DNA of 64,000 bases from Blastocatellia bacterium (GCA_016705245.1 JADIYM010000002.1:310001-374000), one strand, 5' to 3'; positions 9,197-18,680 are shown, counted from the first letter of the stretch. Numbers and translations are program-made. Notes: generated by a model from the sequence alone, not told the origin.

Positions 9197-11147
9197 TCAC
9201 GGCACGAATGAAAAAGGCGCCGACCGCAGTCCGGTCGACGGATTGAGCACCGTCACCGCGACGGCGATTCCCTGCGTCAATCCAGCGATGCGGATTGTCC
9301 TTGCTCGTCATTCGCGTCGACAAGCCGTCCTGTCGGAACGCCGCCGGGTACTTCGTCGATCCAAGCGCGACGCCGTCGATCTCGATCACGGCGGATCCCG
9401 TCGTGAAGTTCGATCCATCGACGGTCAGTTTGCCCTTCTTCCGTTTCACGAACGTGACGGCCGGCGGAACACCGTCGAGCACGATCCCGTGCCCGCCGAA
9501 TGCTGCTGCTATGGCCGCCGCGTTGGCGCCACCGTTGAGCTGTCGATCGGCTTCGAGGATCGCCGCAGCGGCGTCCGGCATCGTCGGCGTCGACGGCAGC
9601 AGGAAGTTCGCGCTGAAGACGATCCGGTTGGCGACATCGCGACCGACGGACTCGTGAATGTCCCACAGGCAGGACGAGTAGATCTCGCCGTCCGTGTGCA
9701 CCTGGCGGACGAGGTCGCGCGGATACTGCTTGTTCGTATCGACGCGGCGGAGGAACGGGGGATTGCCTGGATTGTAGGAAACGGCATCCCACTCGCCGAT
9801 CGCCGGATGGAAGCGCGAATCGCCGGGCACCGTCGTCGACAGGGTCGCAGCAACATAGTCGCCCCAGCCTTCGTGAATGGCGCCAGGCTCTCCGCCGAAA
9901 CTGATCGGACCGCTGTTGTCGAGGATCGCGTGGCCGTACTCGTGCCAGATGATCTCGGCATCCTGCGCATCATCGACGCCACCGTCTCCGAAGTTCAGGA
10001 CGCCGGTGTTCGAACTGGTCCTCGTGTAGTTCGAGTTGTCGTCAGAGAAGGCATGGCAGTCCGCCTTGATCACGTAGTTAGCAGCACTGAAGATACCGAG
10101 CGTGTTCTGGATGTACCGCTGCGCGTAGTCGATGGCCCAGTAGACCTCGACCTCGGCGAAGCCTGAGTCGTCTCGTCGCAATGCCGTGAAGTCGCCGTTT
10201 GCCGAGTTCACGCGATTGTCCGTACGGTCGGTGGACACGAATGGTCCGTTCAGAAATCCGCTGTTGTCGAGACCCTGCAATTCGACGAGGGTGTATGCCG
10301 ACTCCGGAACCGCCGCCCCTGAATTTCCGCCGTCCGTCAAACTCACGTTGTTCGTTGCGACGACGGCATTCGGAACGAAGACGCGAGCCTGTGGAGCGGT
10401 CGCAAAGAGTGGCTCGGGCTCGCCAAGCACACGACCCGTCAACGCATCGACCAGGACTTCCCATTCGCCGTACGGATTGCGTGCTGGCACGACCACGCGC
10501 CACGCAAGGCGACCTCCATCGAAAGGTGTTACGCCCAGTTCAGGCTCGATTACTGAATCGTCTCGAATCCGCTCGGCTCCCACGTTGGTCGCGTCCATTG
10601 CAGCCAGCCATGCCGTGCCGGCATCCAGGCTCGGTCCAACTGTTCCGAGCGACTTGTCGATTGGACCGGCAAGCGAGCTCGTCATCCCGAACACGTCGCC
10701 AGAACCGTTCACGTGGACCGTCACCATTGCGCCGAAGACCCGACGTTCGCCGATGCGCTGTTCGAATCGGACGTGCGACCCAAGTCGCGACGTCACGGTG
10801 CGCTGAAGCACAAGCGCCTGTGCGACTTCGATCGAACCTGTCAATTCAGGCCGAGACTCGAGAAACGCAAGGACATCAGCCGGTTCCGCGACCATCTCCT
10901 TGAGTGACCGGTAATACTTGGAGGTATCTGACTGCGGCTCGATCCGTCCGAGGTGCCCGTAAGTAACCGTCGAAGTCCGTTGATCCGGGATGTGGCGAGA
11001 GTACCGAATGATCCGTGCGTCGCTGGCGCTCGAGACCGGAGTCGCCAGCAACTTGGAGGATGGAGACGAGACTGAAGCCAGCAGCACTGCAACGATCGCA
11101 AGGGCGCCAAGCAGAGAGCGAATCCCGGCAGGTCGACGAAACATCAT
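9197..11147 (-). CDS. Secreted M36 (fungalysin-like) metallopeptidase with C-terminal IPT/TIG-like domain, one frameshift near 9288
   Basis: About 650 aa. A signal peptide (SLLGALAIVAVLLASVS) is followed by a propeptide of the FTP/PepSY type (about 60-230) and a zinc peptidase domain with the catalytic motif IIWHEYGHAILD and the downstream glutamate ligand in HEGWGDYVAATLS. It would be an extracellular endopeptidase. The C-terminal domain begins VTFVKRKKGKLTVDGSNF, an IPT/TIG-like strand. Near 9288 one surplus base changes frame. Without it the protein ends VAVTVLNPSTGLRSAPFSFV at 9197, a typical TIG ending; the uncorrected frame instead runs to 9141 as unlikely Arg-rich sequence. I prefer the ATG at 11147, which has GGAG nine bases upstream, over the one at 11162. 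Confidence 0.85.
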
Positions 11148-11263
11148 GATCACGGACTCCATCTTCAGCAGATTGCAGGCGAAGCAACGCCTCCAACCAG
11201 TATAACAAACGCATCCGAATCAACGGGATTGGCGGGGTTCTTCCCACCGGTCGCCATTGCGGA

Positions 11264-11362
11264 TGCCTCTGCGCCTTTGCGTGACCTTTGCGTCTCTGCG
11301 AGAAACAACCTCGCGGTCGCGTTTCTCGCAGAGGCGCAAAGGACACGCAGAGGCGCTAAGGA
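11264..11362. terminator. Long hairpin downstream of sucC
   Basis: Inner arms of about 22 bp (cctttgcgtctctgcgagaa at 11285 and its complement ending at 11342) match except at two or three bases, with partial outer arms (gcctctgcgcctttgcg). The element follows the sucC stop and precedes the M36 gene on the same strand, so it can separate two cotranscribed-direction genes. It is related in wording to the 23.27-kb hairpin. Confidence 0.65.
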
Positions 11363-11395
11363 CAGAACCAGAATTCGCGCGAAGAATCCGCTGCC

Positions 11396-12556
11396 TTATC
11401 GCGCCGACGCCGCAACGACTTTCTCGGCCGCATCCTTCATTCCGGCAGCCGTGATGATGTCGAGTCCCGACGTCGCGAGCACCTCGCGACCCTTTTCGAC
11501 GTTCGTGCCTTCGAGCCGAACGACGATCGGGATCGTCACGCCGACCTTTCGTGCGGCTTCAACGACGCCGGAGGCGACCATGTCGCATCGCACGATTCCT
11601 CCGAAGATGTTGATGAGGACCGCCTTCACGTGTGGGTCCGCGAGGATGATCTTGAAAGCGTTCTCGACACGCTCCTGGCTGGCGCCGCCGCCGACATCGA
11701 GAAAGTTCGCAGGCTCAGCGCCAGCGAGCTTGATGATGTCCATCGTCGCCATCGCGAGTCCGGCGCCGTTGACCATGCAACCAATCGTTCCGTCAAGCTT
11801 GATGTAGTTGAGGTCGTGCTTCGAGGCTTCGATCTCGAGCGGCTCCTCTTCGTTGAGGTCGCGCAGTTCGGCGTAATCCTTGTGCCTGAACATCGCGTTG
11901 TCGTCGAAACCGAGCTTTGCGTCGAGCGCATAGAGCTCGCCGTCCTCCGTGAGCAGGAATGGATTGATCTCGAGGAGATTCGCGTCGGCCTCATCGAAGG
12001 CCCTCGCGAGCGAGAGCATGAACTTCGTGGCCTTGCCGACGAGCTCCGGAGCGAGGCCAAGGCCAAATGCCAGCTTGCGTGCCTGGAACGCCTGCATTCC
12101 GACCGTCGGATCGATCGTTTCCTTGAGGATCTTCTCGGGGTGCGTCGCGGCGACTTCCTCGATGTCCATTCCGCCTTCACGCGAGGCCATGAAGACGAGT
12201 TTCGAGGTCGCACGGTCGAGGACGATTCCGAGATAGAACTCCTGCTTGATGGCGAGTCCCTCCTCGATGAAGAGCGTCTTGACCGTCCGGCCCTCGGGAC
12301 CGGTCTGATGCGTCACGAGCTGCATTCCGAGGATCTGACCGGCGATCTGCTCGAGGTCGGCTTCGGTGCGAGCCAGCTTCACTCCACCGCCCTTGCCCCG
12401 GCCGCCGGCGTGAATCTGCGCCTTGACGACGACAGGCATTCCGAGCGACTTGCCGGCTGCGACGGCCTCCTCGACGGACCTCGCGACGATGCCTCGCGGG
12501 ATCTTTACGCCGAACTTCGACAGCAGCGCCTTCGCCTGATACTCGTGGATCTTCAT
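11396..12556 (-). CDS. sucC: Succinyl-CoA synthetase (ADP/GDP-forming) beta subunit
   Basis: 386 aa, the normal length. An ATP-grasp domain begins MKIHEYQAKALLSKFG and includes KAQIHAGGRGKGGGVK (nucleotide-binding loop). The C-terminal CoA-ligase-type domain carries NGAGLAMATMDIIK, DVGGGA and NIFGGIVRCD. SucC and SucD convert succinyl-CoA and ADP + Pi to succinate and ATP in the TCA cycle. SucD is not next to it here: the gene downstream on the same strand is the M36 peptidase, beyond a hairpin. The upstream promoter is TTGACG-17-TAGACT. The presence of methylmalonyl-CoA mutase close by makes succinyl-CoA production from propionate a natural partner pathway, but the genes are on opposite strands. 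Confidence 0.96.
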   Translation of the reverse strand: MKIHEYQAKALLSKFGVKIPRGIVARSVEEAVAAGKSLGMPVVVKAQIHAGGRGKGGGVKLARTEADLEQIAGQILGMQLVTHQTGPEGRTVKTLFIEEGLAIKQEFYLGIVLDRATSKLVFMASREGGMDIEEVAATHPEKILKETIDPTVGMQAFQARKLAFGLGLAPELVGKATKFMLSLARAFDEADANLLEINPFLLTEDGELYALDAKLGFDDNAMFRHKDYAELRDLNEEEPLEIEASKHDLNYIKLDGTIGCMVNGAGLAMATMDIIKLAGAEPANFLDVGGGASQERVENAFKIILADPHVKAVLINIFGGIVRCDMVASGVVEAARKVGVTIPIVVRLEGTNVEKGREVLATSGLDIITAAGMKDAAEKVVAASAR

Positions 12557-12606
12557 GCCGACTCCTCGGAGCGGAAATACCGGCGAATTGGCCGGAAAAG
12601 AGGCGG

Positions 12607-12635
12607 AGTCTAGTCGACGCCCCGGGGAGCGTCAA
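12607..12635 (-). promoter_or_regulatory. Sigma70-like promoter of sucC
   Basis: Minus-strand TTGACG and TAGACT are spaced by 17 bp. The spacer contains the palindrome CCCCGGGG, like the palindromic spacers at 27.1 and 37.4 kb. Expected leader is about 45 nt. Confidence 0.5.
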
Positions 12636-12672
12636 GGAACGGCCGATGGTCGTCCGGTGCTACACTCGGACC

Positions 12673-13314
12673 ATGATTCGCATGACCCAGCCCCGGGTCG
12701 TCATCGCGGAGGGCGCCGTGCACCTTCCATCCTGGATGCCGGTCGAGGCTCAGCAGAAGGCGCTCCACGAGATCCGGGCGCTTGCGGACGGAGAGGCGGG
12801 CTTCTACACGCCAATCCTGCGCAACGGCGCTCGCATGCGCGTCCGAATGCTCTGTTGCGGTCGCCATTGGGACGCAAAGACGTATCGGTACGACCTGCTT
12901 CGTACGGATGTCGACGGTCTGCCGGCGCCGCCGATTCCCGAGGTCCTGAGACAACTTGCGTGCGAAGCGGCGGAAAGCGCTGGTTTCAGCCTGGAACCGG
13001 ACGTCCTGCTTGTGAACTGGTATGGCGCCGAGGGGCGCATGGGACTCCATCAGGACAAGGACGAGCGGCCCGAGATCATCGCGTCTGGTGTTCCGATCGT
13101 GTCGCTGTCGATCGGTGACGCCGCGATCTTCGAGTTCGGCGGCGCGCGACGAAAAGATCCAGTCCAGCGCATCAGGCTCGAGTCCGGCGATGCCTTCGTG
13201 TTTGGGGGCTCGTCGCGGCTGAACCATCACGGCATCGCCAGCATCGTCGCCGGGACGGGTCCGAGGGAGTTCGGCGTCGCAGGCCGCTACAATCTGACCT
13301 TCAGACAGTATTAG
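12673..13314 (+). CDS. AlkB-like Fe(II)/2-oxoglutarate dioxygenase
   Basis: 213 aa from the ATG at 12673. The family's iron site is visible: HxD in GLHQDKDE and the distal His in SSRLNHHGI. The 2-oxoglutarate-binding arginines are in GRYNLTFRQY, and the nucleotide-recognition lid contains RYDLL. AlkB-type enzymes oxidatively demethylate 1-methyladenine and 3-methylcytosine in DNA or RNA. A TACACT box ends only six bases before the chosen ATG, so the transcript may be leaderless. A longer start at 12646 would overlap that box. The gene is divergent from sucC and 76 bp upstream of the mutase gene on the same strand. Confidence 0.9.
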   Translation: MIRMTQPRVVIAEGAVHLPSWMPVEAQQKALHEIRALADGEAGFYTPILRNGARMRVRMLCCGRHWDAKTYRYDLLRTDVDGLPAPPIPEVLRQLACEAAESAGFSLEPDVLLVNWYGAEGRMGLHQDKDERPEIIASGVPIVSLSIGDAAIFEFGGARRKDPVQRIRLESGDAFVFGGSSRLNHHGIASIVAGTGPREFGVAGRYNLTFRQY

Positions 13315-13389
13315 GCACTGGATCGTGGCGTCGTCCGTCACGATTCGCCATACTGCCGAATCCGATTCTCACGGGGGACGTTCACGATC

Positions 13390-15003
13390 ATGAGCACCAC
13401 GACCGGCAGCAAGGAGCGGAAAGAACGCTTCGAGACTTCGAGCGGTATCGAAGTGAAGCGGGTGTTTCGGCCAGAGGACGCCGAGGCGACCTCGTACGAG
13501 CGAGATCTTGGCGATCCGGGGTCGTATCCGTATACGCGCGGCGTGCAGCCGACGATGTACCGCGGCCGGCTCTGGACGATGCGACAATACGCCGGGTTCG
13601 CGACCGCCGCGGAATCCAACCGACGCTACCGGTATCTTCTCGAGCAGGGAACGACGGGCCTCTCGGTCGCATTCGATCTTCCTACGCAGATCGGGTTGGA
13701 TTCGGACAGTGCGCTCTCTGCCGGCGAGGTCGGCAAGGTCGGCGTTGCGATCGACTCGCTCGCAGACATGGAAACGCTCTTCGACGAGATTCCGCTCGAT
13801 CGTGTCTCGACGTCGATGACGATCAATGCAACGGCGGCGATCCTGCTCTGCATGTACATTGCGGTCGGCCGAAAGCAGGGCGTCGCGTCGAATCTGCTAT
13901 CGGGGACGGTTCAGAACGACATCCTGAAGGAGTACATCGCGCGAGGCACGTACATTTATCCGCCGAGGCCGAGCCTGCGCATCGTCACGGACATCTTCGA
14001 CTACTGCGCTCGCGAAGTGCCGAAGTGGAACACGATCTCGATCTCCGGCTATCACATCCGCGAGGCCGGCTCGACCGCTATCCAGGAAGTGGCATTCACG
14101 CTCGCCGACGCCGTGGCGTATGTGCAGGCTGCCGTGGAAAAGGGGCTCGATGTCGACCGGATCGGGCCGCAGCTGTCGTTCTTCTTCAACGCGCACAACA
14201 ACTTCCTCGAGGAAATCGCCAAGTACCGCGCCGCGCGGCGGTTGTGGGCTCGAATCATGTGCGACCGGTTCGGCTCAAAGAGCCCGAAGTCGCAGATGCT
14301 CCGGTTCCACACGCAGACGGCCGGTTCGACGCTGACGGCACAGCAACCGGACGTGAACGTCGTGCGCGTCACCCTGCAGGCGCTTGCTGCCGTGCTGGGC
14401 GGAACGCAGTCGTTGCACACGAACTCGCGCGACGAGGCGATCGGACTGCCGACGGAAGCGTCCGTGCTGCTGGCGCTTCGCACCCAGCAGGTCATAGCCC
14501 ATGAATCGGGCGTCGCGGACACCGTCGACCCGCTCGCGGGATCGTACGCCGTCGAATCACTGACTGAGCAGATCGAGCGGGGCGCAACCGAATACATCCG
14601 CAAGATCGATGAAATGGGCGGAACGCTGGCCGCGATCGAGAGCGGTTTCATCCAGCGCGAGATTCAGGACGCCGCGTACAAGGCGCAGCTTGCTGTGGAA
14701 AGGGAAGAGGCCGTGGTGGTCGGCGTAAATCGATTCACGGTCGACCACGAGCCGGCTCGTCACGCCCAGGCGATCGATCCGGCCATCGAGGCCGCACAGG
14801 TGGATCGACTGCGTGCCGTGCGGGCGTCGAGGGATGCGGCAGCGTGTGATCGGGCCCTGGACGAGGTCGAAGCGGCGGCACGCTCGTCCGAAAACCTGAT
14901 GCCTCTAATCCTGACGGCCGTCGAGGCCTACGCATCTGTGGGCGAGATCTCGGATCGCCTGCGCCGGGTGTTCGGCGAGTACGAGGAAGCTGTGACCGTG
15001 TGA
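13390..15003 (+). CDS. Methylmalonyl-CoA mutase, large subunit catalytic half
   Basis: 537 aa with only the TIM-barrel substrate domain; the cobalamin-binding C-terminal domain is absent, so a separate small B12-binding subunit must exist elsewhere. Landmarks are RLWTMRQYAGFATAAESN (with the Tyr of the TMY segment that favours methylmalonyl- over isobutyryl-CoA), GLSVAFDLPTQIGLDSD and TAGSTLTAQQPDVNVVRVT. It interconverts (R)-methylmalonyl-CoA and succinyl-CoA by a radical mechanism, in propionate or branched-chain amino-acid breakdown. This fits with the branched-chain E1 at 23.4 kb and sucC nearby. A Ser/Thr/Lys-rich 15-residue leader precedes the conserved SSGIEVKRVF. It ends at a long hairpin. 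Confidence 0.92.
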   Translation: MSTTTGSKERKERFETSSGIEVKRVFRPEDAEATSYERDLGDPGSYPYTRGVQPTMYRGRLWTMRQYAGFATAAESNRRYRYLLEQGTTGLSVAFDLPTQIGLDSDSALSAGEVGKVGVAIDSLADMETLFDEIPLDRVSTSMTINATAAILLCMYIAVGRKQGVASNLLSGTVQNDILKEYIARGTYIYPPRPSLRIVTDIFDYCAREVPKWNTISISGYHIREAGSTAIQEVAFTLADAVAYVQAAVEKGLDVDRIGPQLSFFFNAHNNFLEEIAKYRAARRLWARIMCDRFGSKSPKSQMLRFHTQTAGSTLTAQQPDVNVVRVTLQALAAVLGGTQSLHTNSRDEAIGLPTEASVLLALRTQQVIAHESGVADTVDPLAGSYAVESLTEQIERGATEYIRKIDEMGGTLAAIESGFIQREIQDAAYKAQLAVEREEAVVVGVNRFTVDHEPARHAQAIDPAIEAAQVDRLRAVRASRDAAACDRALDEVEAAARSSENLMPLILTAVEAYASVGEISDRLRRVFGEYEEAVTV

Positions 15004-15008
15004 TGAAG

Positions 15009-15094
15009 GCGTTGCCGTACAGAGAGCACTGAGGCCCAGAGTTCACAGGCTCATCTGTGATCTCTGGGCCTCAGTGCTCTCAGTACGGCAACGC
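15009..15094. terminator. Very long hairpin between convergent mutase and ATPase genes
   Basis: Arms 15009-15041 and 15062-15094 are inverted copies with 32 of 33 bases matching, and an inner cacag/ctgtg pair extends the stem towards 40 bp. A short T-run (tttccc) follows on the plus strand. Placement between two convergent stops argues for bidirectional termination. Confidence 0.75.
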
Positions 15095-15126
15095 TTTCCC
15101 TTGCAGCTTTCAGGTCGTTCCGCAGG

Positions 15127-16110
15127 CTACAGCCGCTCGGCCATTCGCCGGAGCAGCTTGTGAGGCACGAGCGACACCGGGTCGGTAGCGTGCCGGTGCA
15201 CGAGGCAATGACGGTCCGAAAGCAGTTCGAGGAGCGCATCCGACGGCGTGGTACCACCAGGGCTGCCGATCTCACCACGAAGCAGCTCCCGAGCTGCACG
15301 TGCCGGAGGTTGTCCTGAGCGTGCCAGCACCTCGCGTAGCAGCAGTGTCATATGCTCCTCGGTCGGTCCGAGGGGCAGCGCCTCGAAGTCGATGCGAAGG
15401 TAGCGAGGCAGGTCGTGGCACAGCTGCCCGACGAGGTTGATCACTGTCGCGCATCCTCCGGATCGGCGAGCGATCGATGAAGCCGCCTCGTCTGAAACGT
15501 CGTAATTGTGGACCTCCCGGATGTAGCGAGCCACATCGTCGGCGTCGAACCTCAAGTCCGACGCGTCGAGCTCCACAATGGCTTGACGCAATCTGGCCCG
15601 CTTGAGGAATGGCGGCGCGATCTCTGACCCTACGACGAGCCGGATGTAAGCCGGCAGCTTCTCGGCGATTGCTTCGATCAGGGAGTTCGCACCCTCCGAC
15701 TCCGCGACGTTCTCGTAGTTGTCGAGGATGATCGACGTGACGGCGAGCTCCTGAATGGCGCCGACGATCCACTTCGCCGCCTCTCGAACGTCCGGCACGG
15801 GGCCGGGTGCCGGAATCGGCCAGCCATAGATGGCCGACACGAACGACGCGACCAGCGCATCGAGCGACGCATCCGAAGGCTCGAGCCCGATCCAGCGAAC
15901 CGAGGAACCCTCCTGGGCCGCAAAGAACGACAGAACGGTCGTCTTGCCGTGTCCGGGAGGCGCCTGGATGAGCAGGAGCGGCGCCCCCGAACTGCTCTCG
16001 ATATAAGATCGGACGTATTCCCGGCGAAAGGCGAGTGAATGCGTCAAGGCCGGTGCCGATTTCACATCGGCACGCATCGCCGCGACGGGGTCTTCGGCAT
16101 TGACACTCAT
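15127..16110 (-). CDS. STAND/MalT-like ATPase domain protein without DNA-binding domain
   Basis: 327 aa from the ATG at 16110 (MSVNAEDP); a TTG at 16143 is possible. The N-terminal region (LTHSLAFRREYV) leads a P-loop LLIQAPPGHGKTTVLSFFA (about 45-60) and a Walker B TSIILDNYEN (about 125-135), with sensor-like IRLVVGSEIAP. This order is that of the NTPase module of MalT/LuxR-LAL regulators, but the protein ends after the helical region with no TPR array and no LuxR HTH. It is therefore either a stand-alone regulator or a truncated LAL protein. It lies 50 bp upstream of the end of miaA and may be the last gene of a usp-miaA-ATPase transcript. Function unknown. Confidence 0.7.
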   Translation of the reverse strand: MSVNAEDPVAAMRADVKSAPALTHSLAFRREYVRSYIESSSGAPLLLIQAPPGHGKTTVLSFFAAQEGSSVRWIGLEPSDASLDALVASFVSAIYGWPIPAPGPVPDVREAAKWIVGAIQELAVTSIILDNYENVAESEGANSLIEAIAEKLPAYIRLVVGSEIAPPFLKRARLRQAIVELDASDLRFDADDVARYIREVHNYDVSDEAASSIARRSGGCATVINLVGQLCHDLPRYLRIDFEALPLGPTEEHMTLLLREVLARSGQPPARAARELLRGEIGSPGGTTPSDALLELLSDRHCLVHRHATDPVSLVPHKLLRRMAERL

Positions 16111-16160
16111 GACGCCAGGGGGAGACGGAGGTTGTGGCGCCAACTCGGCGCGGCGGGAGT

Positions 16161-17099
16161 CTACTCAAACGCTCTGGCGAGGTAAAGCAATGCTTCCCGC
16201 AGCGCCTCGGCTGTTGTCCCGAACCGCTCGATCCAGAAGACCCCGGGCGTCGACCTCCACCAGGTTCCCTGTCGCTTTGCATAGTGGCGCGTATCGAGCT
16301 TTGTCTGCTCTATCGCAGACTCGAGCGTTCGGCGCCCTGCGAGGTATTCGACGACGCGGCGGTAGCCGTGAGCGCCGAGAGCCTTCGCATCCGGAGGCAG
16401 TCCAGCTTCGAGCAGGCCCCGAACCTCGTCGACGAGTCCGGCCGCAAACATACGGTCCGTTCGTTCGTTGATGATCCGATAGAGCTCGTCACGAGGGGGC
16501 GACAGGGCGATGATGCGAACACGCGCCGCGATGTCCTGCGAAGGCACTTCGCGAGGCAGTGCGGAATGAAGCTCGGTCGCGGACCGACCCGTGGCGAGCC
16601 GCAACTCGAGCGCGCGCACGACCCTTGAGCGATCGCGAGGGGCAAGGCGCGCGGCCGATGCCGGATCGAGGCGACGAAGCAGACCGTGGAGCCGCTCCGG
16701 ACCCTTTCGCTCGATCCGCCGCATCAGCCGGGCACGGATGGCCGGATCGACGGTCGGCGATTCGAACAGACCCGTCGTCAGCGCCCTCAGGTAGAAGCCA
16801 GTGCCGCCGGCAAGCACTGCCGTCCGATTCCGCTCCTCGATGTCGGAGATCGAAATCGCAGCGGCGCGTGCCCAGTCTCCCGCAGTGAAGTTGACGGTTG
16901 GATCGACGATGTCAATCAGGTGATGCGGAACGCCCCCGCGTTCGTCCGGCGGCACCTTGGCCGTCGCGACCTCGATATCGCGGTAGACCTGAACCGAGTC
17001 GAGGTTGACGACTTCGCCGTCGAGCTCGCGGGCCAGCGCGATGGCGAGATCGCTCTTCCCGGACGCCGTCGGACCGACGATGGCGGGTATCGGACGCAC
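16161..17099 (-). CDS. miaA: tRNA dimethylallyltransferase
   Basis: 312 aa from GTG 17099 (RPIPAIVGPTASGKSDLAIA, P-loop near the N-terminus as in all MiaA). Other signatures are LDSVQVYRDIEVATAKV, HHLIDIVDP, LAGGTGFYLRAL and, at the C-terminus, KALGAHGYRRVVEYLAG and QTKLDTRHYAKRQGTWWR. The enzyme transfers a dimethylallyl group to N6 of A37 in tRNAs reading UNN codons, using DMAPP from the isoprenoid pathway whose dxs gene is 2 kb away. A longer frame to 17150 overlaps the usp gene by 37 bases and lacks conserved residues, so I chose the start immediately before the conserved strand. The upstream usp gene ends 14 bases away, suggesting cotranscription. Confidence 0.94.
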   Translation of the reverse strand: MRPIPAIVGPTASGKSDLAIALARELDGEVVNLDSVQVYRDIEVATAKVPPDERGGVPHHLIDIVDPTVNFTAGDWARAAAISISDIEERNRTAVLAGGTGFYLRALTTGLFESPTVDPAIRARLMRRIERKGPERLHGLLRRLDPASAARLAPRDRSRVVRALELRLATGRSATELHSALPREVPSQDIAARVRIIALSPPRDELYRIINERTDRMFAAGLVDEVRGLLEAGLPPDAKALGAHGYRRVVEYLAGRRTLESAIEQTKLDTRHYAKRQGTWWRSTPGVFWIERFGTTAEALREALLYLARAFE

Positions 17100-17113
17100 G
17101 GAGTCCGGCGCCC

Positions 17114-17572
17114 TCAGACGCCCTTCGTCCTCGCGATGAGCACCGGGCACGGCGCGTGGCGGATGACGCGTTCAGCGACGCTTCCGAGCATTACGTCGGC
17201 AAGCGTCAGGCCGCGACGTCCCATGACGATGAGGTCGACTCCGTGCGTGTCAACGTAGTCGACGATCTCGCGCCAGGGTTCCCCGAAGAGCGCGGCCGTG
17301 GCCGTCGGCACGATGCCGTCAGCAACCCGGGCGATCTCATCGGAAAGACTCTTGTTGGCCTCGTCCTGTGCTTTCTTCGCCACCGAGTCGTCCGTGTCTT
17401 CGCTCGACAGAATTCCTTCGCGAACGGCGTACCGGAGCAGGTTGCTGCCGACTACGTGAATGACGTGCAGTTCCGCATGACACTCGGCTGCCATCCTGGC
17501 GGCCAGTCGAATTGCCGAGGCTGCGTTTTCCGAGTAATCGGTCGGAGCGAGGATCTTGGTGAAGAGCGCCAT
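17114..17572 (-). CDS. Universal stress protein, UspA family
   Basis: 152 aa from ATG 17572 (MALFTKILAPTDYSENAASA). One USP domain, with the ATP-binding signature GRRGLTLADVMLGSVAERVIRHAPCPVL near the C-terminus (G-2x-G-9x-G-S/T pattern), so it is probably of the ATP-binding class. Such proteins accumulate in stationary phase or stress. Long upstream in-frame extensions run across the divergent polyprenyl synthase gene and are rejected. A sigma70-like promoter lies just upstream, and miaA follows after 14 bp. Confidence 0.92.
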   Translation of the reverse strand: MALFTKILAPTDYSENAASAIRLAARMAAECHAELHVIHVVGSNLLRYAVREGILSSEDTDDSVAKKAQDEANKSLSDEIARVADGIVPTATAALFGEPWREIVDYVDTHGVDLIVMGRRGLTLADVMLGSVAERVIRHAPCPVLIARTKGV

Positions 17573-17603
17573 GGTGTGGTCCTGTCGTCGAGAGTGATGG
17601 CCA

Positions 17604-17631
17604 ATGGTACCCCACGAGGTCCGACTGTCAA
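17604..17631 (-). promoter_or_regulatory. Sigma70-like promoter of the usp-miaA transcript
   Basis: Minus-strand TTGACA and TACCAT with a 16-bp spacer, about 32 bases from the usp start. A likely ribosome site (acagga) sits between. Confidence 0.5.
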
Positions 17632-17674
17632 CGCCGTGCGCCCGAACCCGGTTCTGCGATATACAGCACGGCGA

Positions 17675-18592
17675 ATGCCGCACCCGAGTTCGCACGAGAA
17701 CGAATCCCTCGACGAGTACCTCGCGCGTCAGTCCCAGCGCGTATCGGACTGGCTCGAACGCCTCGTTCCGCCCGAGAGCGCGGAGCCATCGGTCCTTCAT
17801 CAGGCCATGCGGTATAGCCTGCTGGCGGGCGGAAAGCGCCTGCGCCCGGCACTCTGCATTGCGGCCGGAGAGGCGTTCGGCGCCGAAGAGGCCGGCCTGC
17901 TGCCCGTCGCGTGCGCGCTCGAGATGATCCACACCTACTCGCTCATTCACGATGATCTGCCGTCGATGGATGACGACGATTTTCGACGCGGTCGTCCGAC
18001 CTGTCACAAGGCATTCGGAGAGGCAAACGCCATCCTCGCTGGGGATGCGCTGATGACGCTTGCCTTTAGAATTCTCGCCGTCGAGGGAATCCTGCAGGGA
18101 CGCGAGTCGGCTCGCCTTCAGACGATCGCCGACGTGTCGGCCGCGGCCGGGACTCCTGGCGGCATGGTCGCAGGACAGGTGCTCGACCTCGAAGGTGAGA
18201 GGCATCCCGTCGGTGCCGCCGGACTAGATCGACTCCACGCCGCGAAGACCGGAGCGCTGTTGACGGTATCGGTTGTGGCGGGCGCGCGTTGCGGTGACGT
18301 GGGCGAGGAGGACCTGGGGCGATTGAGGGACTTTGGCGTTTCGCTCGGACTTGCTTTCCAGATTGCTGACGACATCCTCGACGTGACCGGCACCTCGGAG
18401 GAGCTCGGGAAGACGCCCGGCAAGGACAAGGCGTCGGGTAAGTCCACCTATCCGGCCCTCTATGGGCTCGATGGATCGCGCGAGCGGGCGCGCGCGACGG
18501 TCCAGGCGGCACTTTTGTCCATTGCGCCGCTCGGTGAGCGCGTCGAGCGTCTCCGGCAGATTGCTTGCTTCGTCATCGATCGTCGGAAATAA
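17675..18592 (+). CDS. Polyprenyl (geranyl/farnesyl) diphosphate synthase
   Basis: 305 aa from ATG 17675. It carries both aspartate-rich motifs of trans-prenyltransferases: IHDDLPSMDDDDFRRG (first DDxxxxD, short-chain type with two inserted residues) and FQIADDILDVTGT (second). GGKRLRP is the substrate-binding loop near residue 50. The insertion in the first motif is typical of bacterial IspA-type enzymes making C10-C20 diphosphates from IPP and DMAPP. dxs starts 88 bp downstream and tlyA follows, matching the widespread ispA-dxs-tlyA gene order. It is divergent from the usp gene. The exact chain length of the product cannot be read from sequence. Confidence 0.93.
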   Translation: MPHPSSHENESLDEYLARQSQRVSDWLERLVPPESAEPSVLHQAMRYSLLAGGKRLRPALCIAAGEAFGAEEAGLLPVACALEMIHTYSLIHDDLPSMDDDDFRRGRPTCHKAFGEANAILAGDALMTLAFRILAVEGILQGRESARLQTIADVSAAAGTPGGMVAGQVLDLEGERHPVGAAGLDRLHAAKTGALLTVSVVAGARCGDVGEEDLGRLRDFGVSLGLAFQIADDILDVTGTSEELGKTPGKDKASGKSTYPALYGLDGSRERARATVQAALLSIAPLGERVERLRQIACFVIDRRK

Positions 18593-18680
18593 TGGCCTGA
18601 GCGGCAGACGGGATCGACCGGATCGGCGGGTTGCCAGTCCGGCGACCTGATGTTGCGCTCCGAAAGGCAAGAAACACCAA

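Noticed and set aside
9141..9197. C-terminal extension of the M36 peptidase overlapping the lptFG start
   Set aside because: Result of one surplus base near 9288; the corrected frame ends at 9197 with normal TIG-type sequence.
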